DNA from: Ruminococcus sp.
Lineage (GTDB): Bacteria; Bacillota; Clostridia; Oscillospirales; Acutalibacteraceae
Direction: 5' to 3'
Length of the DNA: 40,821 nt
NCBI GenBank assembly: GCA_017464765.1
Contig: JAFTYK010000031.1
Coordinates: 1 to 40,821, forward strand
The position numbers and the translations under genes are program-made. The first letter of the stretch is position 1. Every line of letters begins with the position of its first letter. Below, in pieces: positions 29,950-39,681 of this stretch. The notes below the pieces were generated by a model. The model did not search any database, had not been told where the DNA came from, and saw only the letters and a program-made list of their open reading frames with translations.

Positions 29950-32595
29950 ATGAAAAAGAAATTCACAAAAAGACTAATCGCAACAATGCTTATACTGTGT
30001 ATGACAGTGACGCTTATCCCTCTTTCAACGATTAGCTCATCAGCGGCAGTAAATCTGGATACCCTTGATGGTTGGGCTACAAGTCAACTTTATTCACGAG
30101 GCTTTGCTGTAGCGAGCGAAATCGTAAGCGGTATTGCTGATGCCACAAATAACGAAACTGTTAAAGGTATTTCATCATATATTGACAAGTATGTTTTTGG
30201 TAATGGCACAACAGGTGACCAACTCCAGAATATTCAGAACACTTGTAACGAGATTTTAAAAAGCACTAAAGATACCCAACACATCGTCGAAGATATAAAC
30301 AAGAAAATCTCACAGCAGACTATTAACGTAAGCAGTAAGGAGTGCAACTATGCTTACATGGAGCAGGTAACAGACTACCTCACACAACACGATGAGTCAA
30401 TTTATGATTTTTATAATGTATATCTCGCATATACTGATTATCTCGAATATGCTGTCAGCGACGAAGCTCAAAACAACAAAGACAAAGTATTAGAGGAAGA
30501 AAATGAGTATCTTGCAGAACTCGGTGAATTCTACGCTGCTGCTACAGGTGACTATTGGAATTCCACCTGTGGGGTAAGCGAGCGTGACTACTACGAAGAA
30601 AAGATATATAAAACCAACACTATAGATGTTTGCTTGAGTGGAGTACTAAACTCACTTTTAAACAATATGGACCCTGAAAGCTACGTTATAGAAAAAGGCT
30701 ACAGATTCATAGACTGTGCTGCACAGTACGCTTACTACGCATACCCGTTTTCGAGTGAACAGGCTCAGTTTGTGGACCACGCTACAGAGTATCAGATAAA
30801 CGCAGTAACAACCGTTATGATGCTGTATCAGGATTTCATTTCTCAAAGAGCTGAGTATTTTGATAAAATGATGGTTGACGAAAGCACAACTCTTACATAC
30901 ACAAACTCTTGGAACAGTCTTATTAAGTACTACGACAAGGCTATCAATAAATACACAACATCAATCACAAATTTTTTAAACTCCGATATAGTGCTTAAAG
31001 ATATTGGAGCTACAACAAACATTGATATGTATTTAAGAGAAGAGTCAGCTACAAACCGCTTTAATAGCGAAATGGAGAGCTACAAATTAGACAACACAAA
31101 CTACAAATACTCAATAAAGTATAACGGAAACCAAGTTTCCCAAGCTGTCTTAACCAAACCGGAAAACGAGTCCCTCTCTTTCTACAAAAACGCTTCGGTT
31201 ACTGTAGAAAACGGAAAGCTCAAATTCACCCCATTCTACATTATGAACGGTGATATAGTTGACCCAAAAAGTATGGAACTTCATTCTTTTGACATAAACG
31301 ATAAGAATTCTTGGGGAACATTTTTCGGTGGACTTTGTGATACTCACTATTTAAAGACCGATTACTACAATCTTGCTAACGGAAGATATTCTGACGGCTT
31401 AAACACCTATTCACCTATCTCTGACCCGAATGAGCTTAAGTCTATTATCAACGAAACTTACTACACAGCAAACTGTTCGTCCCCTTATAGCTATTTTTCA
31501 GATTATTTAGGCTATGGTGCAGAAAGCAGTATGTATCTGCTCCTCGATGGTAAGACCGAATGGTACTCAAAACCTGAAAAAACAAGATACACACTTTTTC
31601 CTGTGATGAAAATAAGCGACAACCAAAGCTATTCAACAACTTGGAATAGCGAAATGATGCAAGAGAATAAAATCCCAAGCGGTTCTAAATTTGCAGTTAT
31701 TCTCACCCCGACAAGTGACATCATAAAAAGCAAAGTTGACACAAACCTCATCGGTGAAGGCGAAATATCTGTATCAGGACTTGAAAACGGCACAGCTGTA
31801 GCTGGCGAAAAGGTAAACGTAAAAATTACTGCTCCTGAAAATTACAGAATTTCAAACATTACCGTACAGTATCACAACGATAAAAATGATACTAAAGAAA
31901 AGGTAATAAGCACTGGAATAGACTGTAACGAATACACGCTTGACTTCTCTGTTCCTTACTCAAACGTAACTATTGAAGTGCAAACAAAGGAAATTCCGCC
32001 TGCTTTAGATACTGATGAAAACGATAACTTCTTAGTCAGCAGTTATGATGATTTATGCCAGATGGCTGCTATGGTAAACAGCGGATATGAAAACTATGTT
32101 TACGGCAGTTATATTCTCACAAACGATATAACATTTAGCGAAGAGCAACTCTGCACAAATCCAATCGGTACTGTTGAATCGCCTTTTAAAGGTAACTTTG
32201 ACGGTCAAGGACATGTGATAAGCAATCTTAACCTTGACCCTGACAGCACCCACAAAAATCTCGGTTTGTTCGGCACTGTAATTTCGGGCAAAATTCATAG
32301 CGTGAATCTAATTATGGAAACATATTCAGTAAAAGAATATCACGACTGTGTAGGTTCCATATGCGGTTATATCGAAAGAGGTGAAATTTGCGACTGTATA
32401 GTCATAAGTGCTTTATGTGCAAGCGCTAAAAATGTAGGCGGTATCACAGGCACAGCAAAAAACTCAGTCATCAAAAACTGTAGTACCGAGCTTATGATTT
32501 TCACCGACAGATATACAGAAACTGGCGATATCTGCGGTGTGAACGACAACTCAGAAATAATTGATTGCACTTCCAATAATGTTATGTACAGGTAA
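29950..32595 (+). CDS. Large secreted protein with a helical N-terminal half and GLUG-like beta-helix
   Basis: An 881-residue exported protein that I do not recognise as a whole. Signal peptide about 1-33 (ATMLILCMTVTLIPLSTISSSAA). Residues 35-330 are strongly helical, with a coiled-coil-like stretch at 88-122 (QLQNIQNTCNEILKSTKDTQ). A mixed region follows, rich in Tyr and Asn (about 330-590), then an Ig-like strand domain (about 595-675, EISVSGLENGTAVAGEKVNVKI), then GLUG-like repeats (about 680-875: GNFDGQGHVISNLNL, GLFGTVISGKIHSVNL, VGSICGYIERGEICDC, VGGITGTAKNSVIKNC). It has no dockerin, sortase signal or catalytic motif. ATG follows AAGGTGATAGT. The helical half recalls alpha-helical toxins or adhesins, but only in general appearance. 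Confidence 0.72.
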   Translation: MKKKFTKRLIATMLILCMTVTLIPLSTISSSAAVNLDTLDGWATSQLYSRGFAVASEIVSGIADATNNETVKGISSYIDKYVFGNGTTGDQLQNIQNTCNEILKSTKDTQHIVEDINKKISQQTINVSSKECNYAYMEQVTDYLTQHDESIYDFYNVYLAYTDYLEYAVSDEAQNNKDKVLEEENEYLAELGEFYAAATGDYWNSTCGVSERDYYEEKIYKTNTIDVCLSGVLNSLLNNMDPESYVIEKGYRFIDCAAQYAYYAYPFSSEQAQFVDHATEYQINAVTTVMMLYQDFISQRAEYFDKMMVDESTTLTYTNSWNSLIKYYDKAINKYTTSITNFLNSDIVLKDIGATTNIDMYLREESATNRFNSEMESYKLDNTNYKYSIKYNGNQVSQAVLTKPENESLSFYKNASVTVENGKLKFTPFYIMNGDIVDPKSMELHSFDINDKNSWGTFFGGLCDTHYLKTDYYNLANGRYSDGLNTYSPISDPNELKSIINETYYTANCSSPYSYFSDYLGYGAESSMYLLLDGKTEWYSKPEKTRYTLFPVMKISDNQSYSTTWNSEMMQENKIPSGSKFAVILTPTSDIIKSKVDTNLIGEGEISVSGLENGTAVAGEKVNVKITAPENYRISNITVQYHNDKNDTKEKVISTGIDCNEYTLDFSVPYSNVTIEVQTKEIPPALDTDENDNFLVSSYDDLCQMAAMVNSGYENYVYGSYILTNDITFSEEQLCTNPIGTVESPFKGNFDGQGHVISNLNLDPDSTHKNLGLFGTVISGKIHSVNLIMETYSVKEYHDCVGSICGYIERGEICDCIVISALCASAKNVGGITGTAKNSVIKNCSTELMIFTDRYTETGDICGVNDNSEIIDCTSNNVMYR

Positions 32596-32607
32596 TTATG
32601 TATGAAA

Positions 32608-32640
32608 AAACCGACCGAAATAAAATCGGTCGGTTTTCTT
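32608..32640. terminator. Terminator between convergent genes
   Basis: Stem AAACCGACCGA / TCGGTCGGTTT (32608-32618 and 32626-32636), then TTC on the plus strand. On the minus strand the stem is followed by TTTTTTC, so it can also stop the aconitase X operon. Confidence 0.9.
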
Positions 32641-32671
32641 TATGCTTAAGACTTTAGTCTGTAAGGCGTAT

Positions 32672-33115
32672 TTATTCAACGACTACTACTCCGTTGTCCT
32701 TAACGGTAACTGTCATTCCTGTTTTCACGTAGTTTAAAAACTCGTCGCCGAGGTTATCGATAACAGGCATTGTGATATCATCAAGCCACACATCAGCGAG
32801 TATTGCGCCCGCAGCCGCGAGTGAATCGATGTGGTTAGTAAAAAGCATACAAGCTGGCTGACGCTTCATAGCGCATGCACAGTAAAGAACCATACCACCT
32901 GTTGTTGAACCGATAGTCTGAGGTAGAACCAAAGCGTTTCCTGCAAGCTCCTCGCCGTAGATATCAGGGTTATTCTGGTCATTACAGGTAGCCTTTTTAT
33001 CGCCGAACTGTAAAGCTTTCTGGAGTGATGCTAAGGTGTTGAAACCTGCTTTTGTTACAACTGCTTTTGCAGTACAAGTACCCGGAGTAACTACTCTGCC
33101 TTTAAATTCTTTCAT
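32672..33115 (-). CDS. Aconitase X swivel (small) subunit
   Basis: A 147-residue DUF126-type swivelling domain that completes the active site of aconitase X (AcnX) enzymes. Recognisable are the N-terminal FKGRVVTPGTCTAKAVV, the conserved PQTIGSTTGGMVLY motif that carries the active-site Ser/Thr, and DVWLDDITMPVIDNLGDEFLNYVKTGMTVTV near the end. ATG 33115 follows GGAGG, 2 nt after the catalytic-subunit stop, so the two are coupled. Characterised AcnX members include bacterial cis-3-hydroxy-L-proline dehydratase and archaeal phosphomevalonate dehydratase. Here the partner gene is an enoate reductase, so the substrate may differ. Confidence 0.88.
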   Translation of the reverse strand: MKEFKGRVVTPGTCTAKAVVTKAGFNTLASLQKALQFGDKKATCNDQNNPDIYGEELAGNALVLPQTIGSTTGGMVLYCACAMKRQPACMLFTNHIDSLAAAGAILADVWLDDITMPVIDNLGDEFLNYVKTGMTVTVKDNGVVVVE

Positions 33116-33117
33116 CT

Positions 33118-34395
33118 TTAGTTACCTCCTTTTGTAATCTGTACTAAAATCTCATCGTCAGTGTAATAACGTGAGGTTGTGTATGTTCTAAGTTTATTCG
33201 ATGATGTGATAACAGGCATCTTTGCACACAGTGGATTGTTCATATACATAAGCGGACAGATGTACGAAGTGATAACACCTGTTTTCTTGAGACGCTCTGC
33301 GTACTCTGTTTTGTTGAATTCTTCGAGTACCTTTGGAGCGGCTGTAAACACTGTAGGGATAACAACCTTTTTGTTGCCATACTGTTTCAAAGCGCTTTCA
33401 ACCTTATCTGTCCAGTCCTTTAACTGCTGTAAGCTCATGTGAGGGCAACCCATGAAACAGAGCTTTGGTTTTGCGTTTTTGTCTTTCCAGATAACAGGGT
33501 AGTTGTTCTTTACTCTCTCTAACTCTTCGTCAGTGATGATATATTCTTTAGCTCCGTCTAAGATGAGTTGCTTGCCCTGCTCTTTAGCTTCAGGAGTTAA
33601 GTTATCGATATGGTAAAGACCAACAGCACCATTAGAAGCTGTAGCCGCACCAAAGTCTTTAAGATATGTACAAGCTGAATCTGTAAGTTCATCACCAATC
33701 CACTTATCAAGACCGATAACGTACGGTACGTCTTCCATAACTTTCATACCGATAGCTGAACCTAAGAGCTGTGCCTCAGGCTTTTTGGTAGTTTCAACCT
33801 TCACTACCCAACTAGCCTTTCTGCCCTCGTCGGTAAGAAGTCCGAAATACGGCACACAGCCTGCAATTGAACCCATAATATCCATAATACCGGAGTTACG
33901 GTTACATCTGGCACCAAGTACGGAGTTTGCGTAAACTACAGCTGAGCTTTCTGCCCAACTTAAAATATCGCCCTTTTTAGGCTTGTTACCTACCTCGTTC
34001 ATATAGCAAGCGCAGGTAAATGCGTCTTTATCCATTAAACCCAAGTCTTTAAGCTGACCTTCGTAGAAATCCTGCTTAGAATACATAAACTTATTGAAGA
34101 TAAGATTCTGCAAGAAGTTTGCAGGAACATTCTTATCGAGTGGTCGAGGGTCAACTGAAAATGTCTGCTGTGAAACCGCACCTGCTTCGATGAGTTTATC
34201 CATAAGCTCATAAACAGGGGTAATCATCTTAAGTCCAAACGAAGTAACAAGATGGTTGTGTTCACCCGTTACGTCTATCATTTTTTCAGCACCGAAAGCT
34301 TCGCCGTACATAACAAGGGTCTTCATAACCTTTGCCATAACTTCGCCTTGCTTGCCATCTAAAATCTGCTGTTGTTTTTCAGTTAATTGCATCAT
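33118..34395 (-). CDS. Aconitase X catalytic (large) subunit
   Basis: A 425-residue DUF521-type catalytic subunit of AcnX, an iron-sulfur dehydratase. Conserved regions include MIDVTGEHNHLVTSFGLK, PRPLDKNVP, ACYMNEVGNKPKKGDILSWAESSAVVYANSVLGARCNRNSG (cluster/substrate Cys), VPYVIGLDK, FMGCPHMSLQQL and YICPLMYMNNPLCAKMPVITSSNKLRTY, with several Cys placed as possible cluster ligands. ATG 34395 follows AGGAG. It lies 21 bases after the enoate reductase stop and 2 bases before the swivel subunit, all in one operon behind a palindrome-bearing promoter. The true substrate is not known; hydroxyproline-type compounds are the first guess. Confidence 0.88.
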   Translation of the reverse strand: MMQLTEKQQQILDGKQGEVMAKVMKTLVMYGEAFGAEKMIDVTGEHNHLVTSFGLKMITPVYELMDKLIEAGAVSQQTFSVDPRPLDKNVPANFLQNLIFNKFMYSKQDFYEGQLKDLGLMDKDAFTCACYMNEVGNKPKKGDILSWAESSAVVYANSVLGARCNRNSGIMDIMGSIAGCVPYFGLLTDEGRKASWVVKVETTKKPEAQLLGSAIGMKVMEDVPYVIGLDKWIGDELTDSACTYLKDFGAATASNGAVGLYHIDNLTPEAKEQGKQLILDGAKEYIITDEELERVKNNYPVIWKDKNAKPKLCFMGCPHMSLQQLKDWTDKVESALKQYGNKKVVIPTVFTAAPKVLEEFNKTEYAERLKKTGVITSYICPLMYMNNPLCAKMPVITSSNKLRTYTTSRYYTDDEILVQITKGGN

Positions 34396-34416
34396 TACGG
34401 TTTTCTCCTGTTCTTA

Positions 34417-36477
34417 TTAAAGCTTCATACAAGTATCCCACGCACCCCAGATAACAGTTCTAAGGTTACCGACCTTTTGTGCATCACCGATAACGTGAAT
34501 ATGTCTGCCTTTTTTAGCGATTGGTGATGGATTGTAGCCAACTGACATAATAACTGTATCTGCGTTGATTTTGAATTCTTTACCATCTTTGTCCTTAACC
34601 ATAACACCATCATCAGTAACCTCAGAAAGCGATGTTTCGAGATGTACAGGAACTTCATTAGTTTCAAAGAAATCACGAAGATAGCTTGTGTTAGCAAGAC
34701 AGATACCCTTCGTTGTCACCAAATCGTCCTGCATTTCAACGATTACAGGCTTCTTGCCCTGAAGGTAAAGCTCGTATGCGATTTCGCAACCTGTAAGACC
34801 GCCACCGATTACAACTACATTCTCGCCTGCTTTTGAATTATCAAGCAAGAAGTCAATAGCTTCAATCGCTTTATCTGCTCCTTTTACAGGAATGCTCTTA
34901 GCTTTAGCACCTGTTGCTACAATGATTTCGTCAGCGTTCAGTGAATTAATATCCTTAATTTCTGTATTCATTTTGACTTCAATCGGATATTTCCTAAGCT
35001 CGCGGATATACCAAGCGATTAATGCTCTGTCCTTTTCTTTGAAAGACGGAGTTGATGCGGCAATAAACACACCGCCTAATTTGTCCGACTTTTCATATAA
35101 AGTAACTTTGTGTCCTCTTTTAGCGAGTAAAATAGCCGACTCCATACCGCCGATACCGCCACCGATGATAGCGATTTTCTTTATTTTCTTTGCAGGCTGA
35201 ATTTTGTACTTCTTGGACTGCATTGTCTGAGGATTTAAGGCACAGCGGGAAAGTCCCATTGTATCGGTTAAGTCCTGAGTATTAGCGTGACCCTTTGATG
35301 AAGAGAAGTTAAAACAACCTGAGTGACAACAGATACAAGGTTTAATATCTTCTAGTCTATCGTCGATAAGCTTTGTAATCCAAGTAGGGTCAACAAGGAA
35401 CTGTCTGGCAATACCTACGCCGTCGATTTTTCCCTCTTCAACTGCTTTAGCACCGATTTCAGGGTCCATTCTGCCTGCACAAACAACAGGAATATCAACG
35501 AACTTTTTGATATGAGCAACGTCCTCGAGGTTACAGTTTTCAGGCATATACATAGGTGGGTGCGCCCAGTACCAAGAATCGTAAGTGCCGTTATCAGCGT
35601 TTAGCATATCATAGCCTGCGTCCTGCAAGTATTTTGCCGCTTTTTCTGACTCTTCCATATTTCTGCCGACTTCTTCGTAATCTTCACCCGGCATAGCACC
35701 CTTACAGAAACCCTTCATTTTCGACTCAACAGAATAACGAAGTGATACAGGGAAATCACTTCCACAAGCCTCTTTGATAGCTTTTACAACTTCGGTTGCG
35801 AAACGATATCGATTCTCAAAATTACCGCCATATTCATCAGTACGCTTATTGAAAAATTCAATAGCGAACTGGTCTAAAAGATAACCCTCGTGTACAGCGT
35901 GGACTTCTACACCGTCAACGCCTGCTTCTTTACAAAGCTTTGCGGTTTTTGCGAAAGCTTCGATAATCTCCTCAATCTGCTCAACTGTCATCTGCGGACA
36001 CTCGATATCGTGCGCCCAACGTGACGGCTGTGGAGATGGACAAGCAAGCTCGTGAGATGTATCAATGATAGGTTTAACGATGGCTCGTGTGAATTTATTC
36101 TTATGTAAAGGTGCCACAAGCTCAGTAATTGCCCATGAACGGCCCATACCTGCAGTAAGCTGAACAAAGAGCTTAGCACCTGTCTTATGTATCTCGTTCA
36201 TAAACTCTTTGAGTTCATCAAACATCTTAGGATTCTGCCACAGCCACTTACCCCAGAAAGTATCCTTTAGTGGTGCAATACCCGGAATGATAAGTCCAAC
36301 ATTGTTCTTAGCCCTTTCCAGGAAAAGTGCGGCAGCTTCCTTGTCGAAATGACAACCACCCAGTTCAAACCACCCGAAAAGCGATGTACCGCCCATCGGA
36401 CACATTACAATTCTGTTTTTAATTTCAACCTTGCCGATATTCCAAGGTGTAAACAGAGAATTGTACTTTTCGTTCAT
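34417..36477 (-). CDS. FAD/FMN and Fe-S dependent enoate reductase (old yellow enzyme family)
   Basis: A 686-residue member of the 2,4-dienoyl-CoA reductase / 2-enoate reductase / BaiCD-BaiH group. The N-terminal TIM barrel binds FMN ([45 protein letters not shown]). A CICCHSGC...RCALNP motif supplies four Cys for a 4Fe-4S cluster, with a longer gap before the last Cys than in E. coli FadH. FAD and NAD(P)H sites follow ([44 protein letters not shown]). Such enzymes reduce activated C=C bonds in anaerobes. ATG 36477 follows AAAGGAG; a GTG nine bases earlier is the alternative. It is first in an operon with AcnX, which suggests a dehydrate-then-reduce pathway. Confidence 0.9.
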   Translation of the reverse strand: MNEKYNSLFTPWNIGKVEIKNRIVMCPMGGTSLFGWFELGGCHFDKEAAALFLERAKNNVGLIIPGIAPLKDTFWGKWLWQNPKMFDELKEFMNEIHKTGAKLFVQLTAGMGRSWAITELVAPLHKNKFTRAIVKPIIDTSHELACPSPQPSRWAHDIECPQMTVEQIEEIIEAFAKTAKLCKEAGVDGVEVHAVHEGYLLDQFAIEFFNKRTDEYGGNFENRYRFATEVVKAIKEACGSDFPVSLRYSVESKMKGFCKGAMPGEDYEEVGRNMEESEKAAKYLQDAGYDMLNADNGTYDSWYWAHPPMYMPENCNLEDVAHIKKFVDIPVVCAGRMDPEIGAKAVEEGKIDGVGIARQFLVDPTWITKLIDDRLEDIKPCICCHSGCFNFSSSKGHANTQDLTDTMGLSRCALNPQTMQSKKYKIQPAKKIKKIAIIGGGIGGMESAILLAKRGHKVTLYEKSDKLGGVFIAASTPSFKEKDRALIAWYIRELRKYPIEVKMNTEIKDINSLNADEIIVATGAKAKSIPVKGADKAIEAIDFLLDNSKAGENVVVIGGGLTGCEIAYELYLQGKKPVIVEMQDDLVTTKGICLANTSYLRDFFETNEVPVHLETSLSEVTDDGVMVKDKDGKEFKINADTVIMSVGYNPSPIAKKGRHIHVIGDAQKVGNLRTVIWGAWDTCMKL

Positions 36478-36518
36478 TTTCCACACTCCTTTTGTTATTA
36501 GATAAATTTTACATTAAA

Positions 36519-36552
36519 AGTATAAATTATAGATGTTGAAAAGTCAACATCT
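36519..36552 (-). promoter_or_regulatory. Promoter with overlapping palindrome before the enoate reductase/AcnX operon
   Basis: On the minus strand: TTGACT (36542-36547), 17-base spacer, TATACT (36519-36524). A perfect 9-bp inverted repeat AGATGTTGA / TCAACATCT (36531-36539 and 36544-36552, 4-base spacer) covers the -35 box. There is no T-run after it, so it looks like an operator rather than a terminator. Confidence 0.7.
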
Positions 36553-37316
36553 TAAGCGTCTATTCCATATAACCGCTTAGCATTTTCGCTGGTGATATCT
36601 AAAAGTTCCTGCACACCCATTCCCTTAATCTCAGCGATTTTAGTCGCAGTAAAGATAATATTCGAAGAATCGTTTCGCTTTCCTCTGTTCGGCACAGGAG
36701 AAAGATAAGGCGAGTCTGTTTCGAGAAGTAACCTGTCGAGCGGAACGTACTGAGCTACTTCAACAGGAACACGCGCGTTTTTGTATGTTACCGTACCGCC
36801 TAAAGAGATACTCAACCCGAGTTTCAGTACCTCCTTCAGCATTTCGACACTTCCTGAAAAACAGTGCAGAAGTCCTTTAGGCTTATACTCCCTAAGATAT
36901 TCCATAACGTCACCGTGAGCTTCCCTGTCGTGAATAACAACAGGAACATCTAGGTCTTTAGCGAGTTTTAATTGCTCCTCAAACACCCTGTGCTGAAGAT
37001 TTTTCTCGATATCCCAGTGGTAATCTAGTCCGATTTCGCCCAAGGCTACTGCCTTTTCGTGCTTTAACATTTCGGCTATGCTTTCAAGATAATTCTCAGG
37101 CATATCTTCTAAGTTTTCAGGGTGAAAGCCAACAGTAAAATACATATAATCGTATTTTTCAGCAAAGCTCTTCGCAATTTCAGCGGTTTTTAAATCAACC
37201 GCAGCGTTAACTATACCGCTCACACCCTTAGACGGTAAGCTAGAAATCAACTCATATCTGTCTTCATCAAACCAATCGTCATCGTAGTGAGCGTGTGCAT
37301 CAAAAATATTGTTCAT
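36552..37316 (-). CDS. TatD-family metal-dependent hydrolase
   Basis: A 254-residue amidohydrolase-fold nuclease (TatD/YabD type), reported in other bacteria to degrade DNA 3' ends. Metal ligands visible: FDAHAHYDD (HxH), ALGEIGLDYHW (Glu), VVIHDREAHGD (His), LLHCFSGS (His) and LLLETDSPYLSP (Asp). ATG 37316 follows AGGAG; an upstream start at 37367 is rejected because it runs through the metG terminator. The metG-tatD order is the usual one in Firmicutes, here with a hairpin in between. Confidence 0.92.
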   Translation of the reverse strand: MNNIFDAHAHYDDDWFDEDRYELISSLPSKGVSGIVNAAVDLKTAEIAKSFAEKYDYMYFTVGFHPENLEDMPENYLESIAEMLKHEKAVALGEIGLDYHWDIEKNLQHRVFEEQLKLAKDLDVPVVIHDREAHGDVMEYLREYKPKGLLHCFSGSVEMLKEVLKLGLSISLGGTVTYKNARVPVEVAQYVPLDRLLLETDSPYLSPVPNRGKRNDSSNIIFTATKIAEIKGMGVQELLDITSENAKRLYGIDA

Positions 37317-37332
37317 AGTTTCTCCTATATGC

Positions 37333-37358
37333 AAAAAGAGGGACGAATAATCCGTCCC
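37333..37358 (-). terminator. Hairpin between metG and tatD
   Basis: Stem GGGACG / CGTCCC (37340-37345 and 37353-37358), followed on the minus strand by CTCTTTTTGC. The tatD ribosome site follows almost at once, so it may be an attenuator rather than a full stop. Confidence 0.75.
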
Positions 37359-37372
37359 CCATTCCACTGTTA

Positions 37373-39322
37373 TTAACTTATACGGCTACCAACTTCAACA
37401 GAGTCATCAACAAAAATAACTTTAACGTCATCACCTGATGAAGCGGCTAAAATCATACCGTGACTCTCAACCTTGCAGAGTGTGACAGGCTTCAGGTTAG
37501 CAACTAAGATAACCTTCTTACCTACCATCTCTTCAGGCTCATAGTAGTTAGCGATACCGCTGGCAACTGTGCGCTCTGATTCGCCATCTAAAAGTGTGAG
37601 TTTCAAAAGCTTCTTTGACTTTTTAACTTTTTCGCACTCTTTAACCTGAGCAACACGCAGTTCTACCTTACAGAAATCGTCGATGCCAATCTGAGCCAAA
37701 CCTTCGATTTTCTTTTCTTCTTTGTTTTGATCAGCCTGAGCTTTCTCGACGTTCTTCTGAATAATAGCGTTGAGTTCCTCGATTTCCTTATCCACGTCGA
37801 TTCGTGGGAATAAAACCTCACCACGCGCAACAGTAGTATCAAGCGGAAGAACATTCCATTTGTCAGCATTCTCATACGTCGCAAAATCGGTAGCACCAAT
37901 CTGCTCGAAAACTTTCGGCATTGTTGTAGGCATAAATGCAGAAAGTAAGGTTGAAGCAATACGGATACTCTCAAGAAGATTGTAAAGTACGCTAGCAAGT
38001 CTAGCTTTCTTTGTTTCATCCTTACCAAGCACCCAAGGAGTAGTTTCATCGATGTACTTGTTAGCTCTAGACACTACCTTGAAAATTTCAGCAAGAGCAT
38101 TATTAATCTGAGTTTTCTCGATATATTCATCGACACTAGCCTTAAGCGCAGTAGCAGTGTTCATCAAATCATCATCAAACTCGCCAGCTTCACGCAGGGC
38201 AGGTAATGTACCGCCGAAGTATTTATCAATCATAGCAACAGTACGGGAAACAAGGTTTCCTAAACCATTAGCTAAATCAGAATTGATACGGTTAATCATA
38301 ATCTCATTAGAGAATGAGCTGTCAGCACCAAGTGCCATCTCACGCAGGATATGGTAACGAATAGCATCAGCACCATAACGCTCACCGAGTACAAACGGGT
38401 CAACAACGTTACCAAGGGATTTACTCATCTTCTGACCGTTGAATGTAATCCAACCGTGAACAGCAAGATGCTTTGGAAGTGGGAGCTCAAGAGCCATAAG
38501 CATAGCTGGCCAAATAATAGCGTGGAAACGCATAATATCCTTAGCTACCATATGTGTATCAGCAGGCCAGTATTTACTAAAATCGTCGTAAACGTTGTTC
38601 TCGTATCCTAAAGCAGTGATATAGTTAGAAAGCGCATCAATCCAAACGTATACAACGTGCTTCTCATCAAATGTGACAGGAACACCCCATGTAAAGCTTG
38701 TTCTAGATACGCAAAGGTCCTCTAAACCCGGCTTGATAAAGTTATTGACAAGTTCAACTGCACGAGTTTTAGGCTGTAAGAAATCTGTCTGTGTCAGAAG
38801 TTCTTCAATACGCTCTGCAAAATCAGACATTCTGAAGAAGTAAGCTTCTTCCTTAGCTTCGATAACATCTCTGCCACACTCAGGACATTTGCCGTCTACA
38901 AGCTGGCTGTCAGTCCAGAAGCTCTCGCAAGGTGTACAATACTTACCACTATACTCGCCCTTGTAGATGTAGCCCTTATCGTAAAGGGCTTTGAAAATCT
39001 TCTGTACAGACTCAACGTGGTAATCGTCGGTAGTACGGATATATCTATCGTAGTCAATGTTCATATAATCCCAGAGCTTCTTGAAAATCTCAACGATTTC
39101 GTCAACATACTGCTTTGGAGTAATTCCTTTATCCTTGGCTTTTTCTTCGATTTTCTGGCCGTGTTCATCGGTACCTGTCAAAAACATTACGTCGTAGCCC
39201 TGCATTCGCTTATATCTAGCGATAGAATCGCAAGCTACTGTTGTATAGCAGTGGCCTATATGTGGATTTCCTGACGGATAATAGATTGGTGTAGTGATGT
39301 AAAAAGGCTTTTTCTCACACAT
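37373..39322 (-). CDS. metG: Methionyl-tRNA synthetase
   Basis: This enzyme charges tRNA-Met, including the initiator tRNA encoded divergently next to it. Class I motifs: PSGNPHIGHCY (HIGH) and KMSKSLG (KMSKS). A zinc knuckle CTPCESFWTDSQLVDGKCPEC lies about 125-150. The C-terminal tRNA-binding domain (about 545-649; IDDFCKVELRVAQVKECEKVKKSKKLLKLTL) is fused, as in Bacillus. At 649 residues it is full length. ATG 39322 follows AAGGAG. The promoter is TTGCAA-16-TATAAT with an extended TGn; the leader is only about 30-40 nt, so there is no T-box. Confidence 0.97.
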   Translation of the reverse strand: MCEKKPFYITTPIYYPSGNPHIGHCYTTVACDSIARYKRMQGYDVMFLTGTDEHGQKIEEKAKDKGITPKQYVDEIVEIFKKLWDYMNIDYDRYIRTTDDYHVESVQKIFKALYDKGYIYKGEYSGKYCTPCESFWTDSQLVDGKCPECGRDVIEAKEEAYFFRMSDFAERIEELLTQTDFLQPKTRAVELVNNFIKPGLEDLCVSRTSFTWGVPVTFDEKHVVYVWIDALSNYITALGYENNVYDDFSKYWPADTHMVAKDIMRFHAIIWPAMLMALELPLPKHLAVHGWITFNGQKMSKSLGNVVDPFVLGERYGADAIRYHILREMALGADSSFSNEIMINRINSDLANGLGNLVSRTVAMIDKYFGGTLPALREAGEFDDDLMNTATALKASVDEYIEKTQINNALAEIFKVVSRANKYIDETTPWVLGKDETKKARLASVLYNLLESIRIASTLLSAFMPTTMPKVFEQIGATDFATYENADKWNVLPLDTTVARGEVLFPRIDVDKEIEELNAIIQKNVEKAQADQNKEEKKIEGLAQIGIDDFCKVELRVAQVKECEKVKKSKKLLKLTLLDGESERTVASGIANYYEPEEMVGKKVILVANLKPVTLCKVESHGMILAASSGDDVKVIFVDDSVEVGSRIS

Positions 39323-39361
39323 AATCGTCACTCCTTAGAAAAATTTTAATTATACCTTGTA

Positions 39362-39389
39362 ATTATAGCATAAAAGCCAAAAATTGCAA
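39362..39389 (-). promoter_or_regulatory. Promoter of metG
   Basis: On the minus strand: TTGCAA (39384-39389), 16-base spacer, TATAAT (39362-39367) preceded by TGC (extended -10). Confidence 0.8.
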
Positions 39390-39450
39390 TATAATAGTTA
39401 TATAACCACTATGTATTTTCACCGATTTTAGAGTTTGTTATCCTTAGGGG

Positions 39451-39479
39451 TTGACAAAAAGAACGATTAGTGCTAATAT
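39451..39479 (+). promoter_or_regulatory. Promoter of tRNA-fMet
   Basis: TTGACA (39451-39456), 17-base spacer, TAATAT (39474-39479) preceded by TGC. A TATAAT three bases further on would have a 20-base spacer and is less likely. Confidence 0.75.
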
Positions 39480-39503
39480 AATGTGGCTGACAAAAGTATA
39501 TAT

Positions 39504-39580
<77 letters not shown>

Positions 39581-39588
39581 AATCAGAT

Positions 39589-39634
39589 ACCTCTATTGAT
39601 ACAATCGTGTCAATAGAGGTTTCGTCGTTTTATC
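39589..39634 (+). terminator. Terminator of tRNA-fMet
   Basis: A 14-bp stem (39589-39602 / 39607-39620; ACCTCTATTGATAC / GTGTCAATAGAGGT with one wobble) followed by TTTCGTCGTTTT. Confidence 0.8.
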
Positions 39635-39681
39635 GTTAAATTTTAGCGAAAAGATAAGTAAATAAGCAGAGAATAAAGAAC

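Noticed and set aside
39323..39361. T-box or other riboswitch before metG
   Set aside because: The distance from the -10 to the start codon leaves about 30-40 nt of leader, too short for a T-box or S-box.
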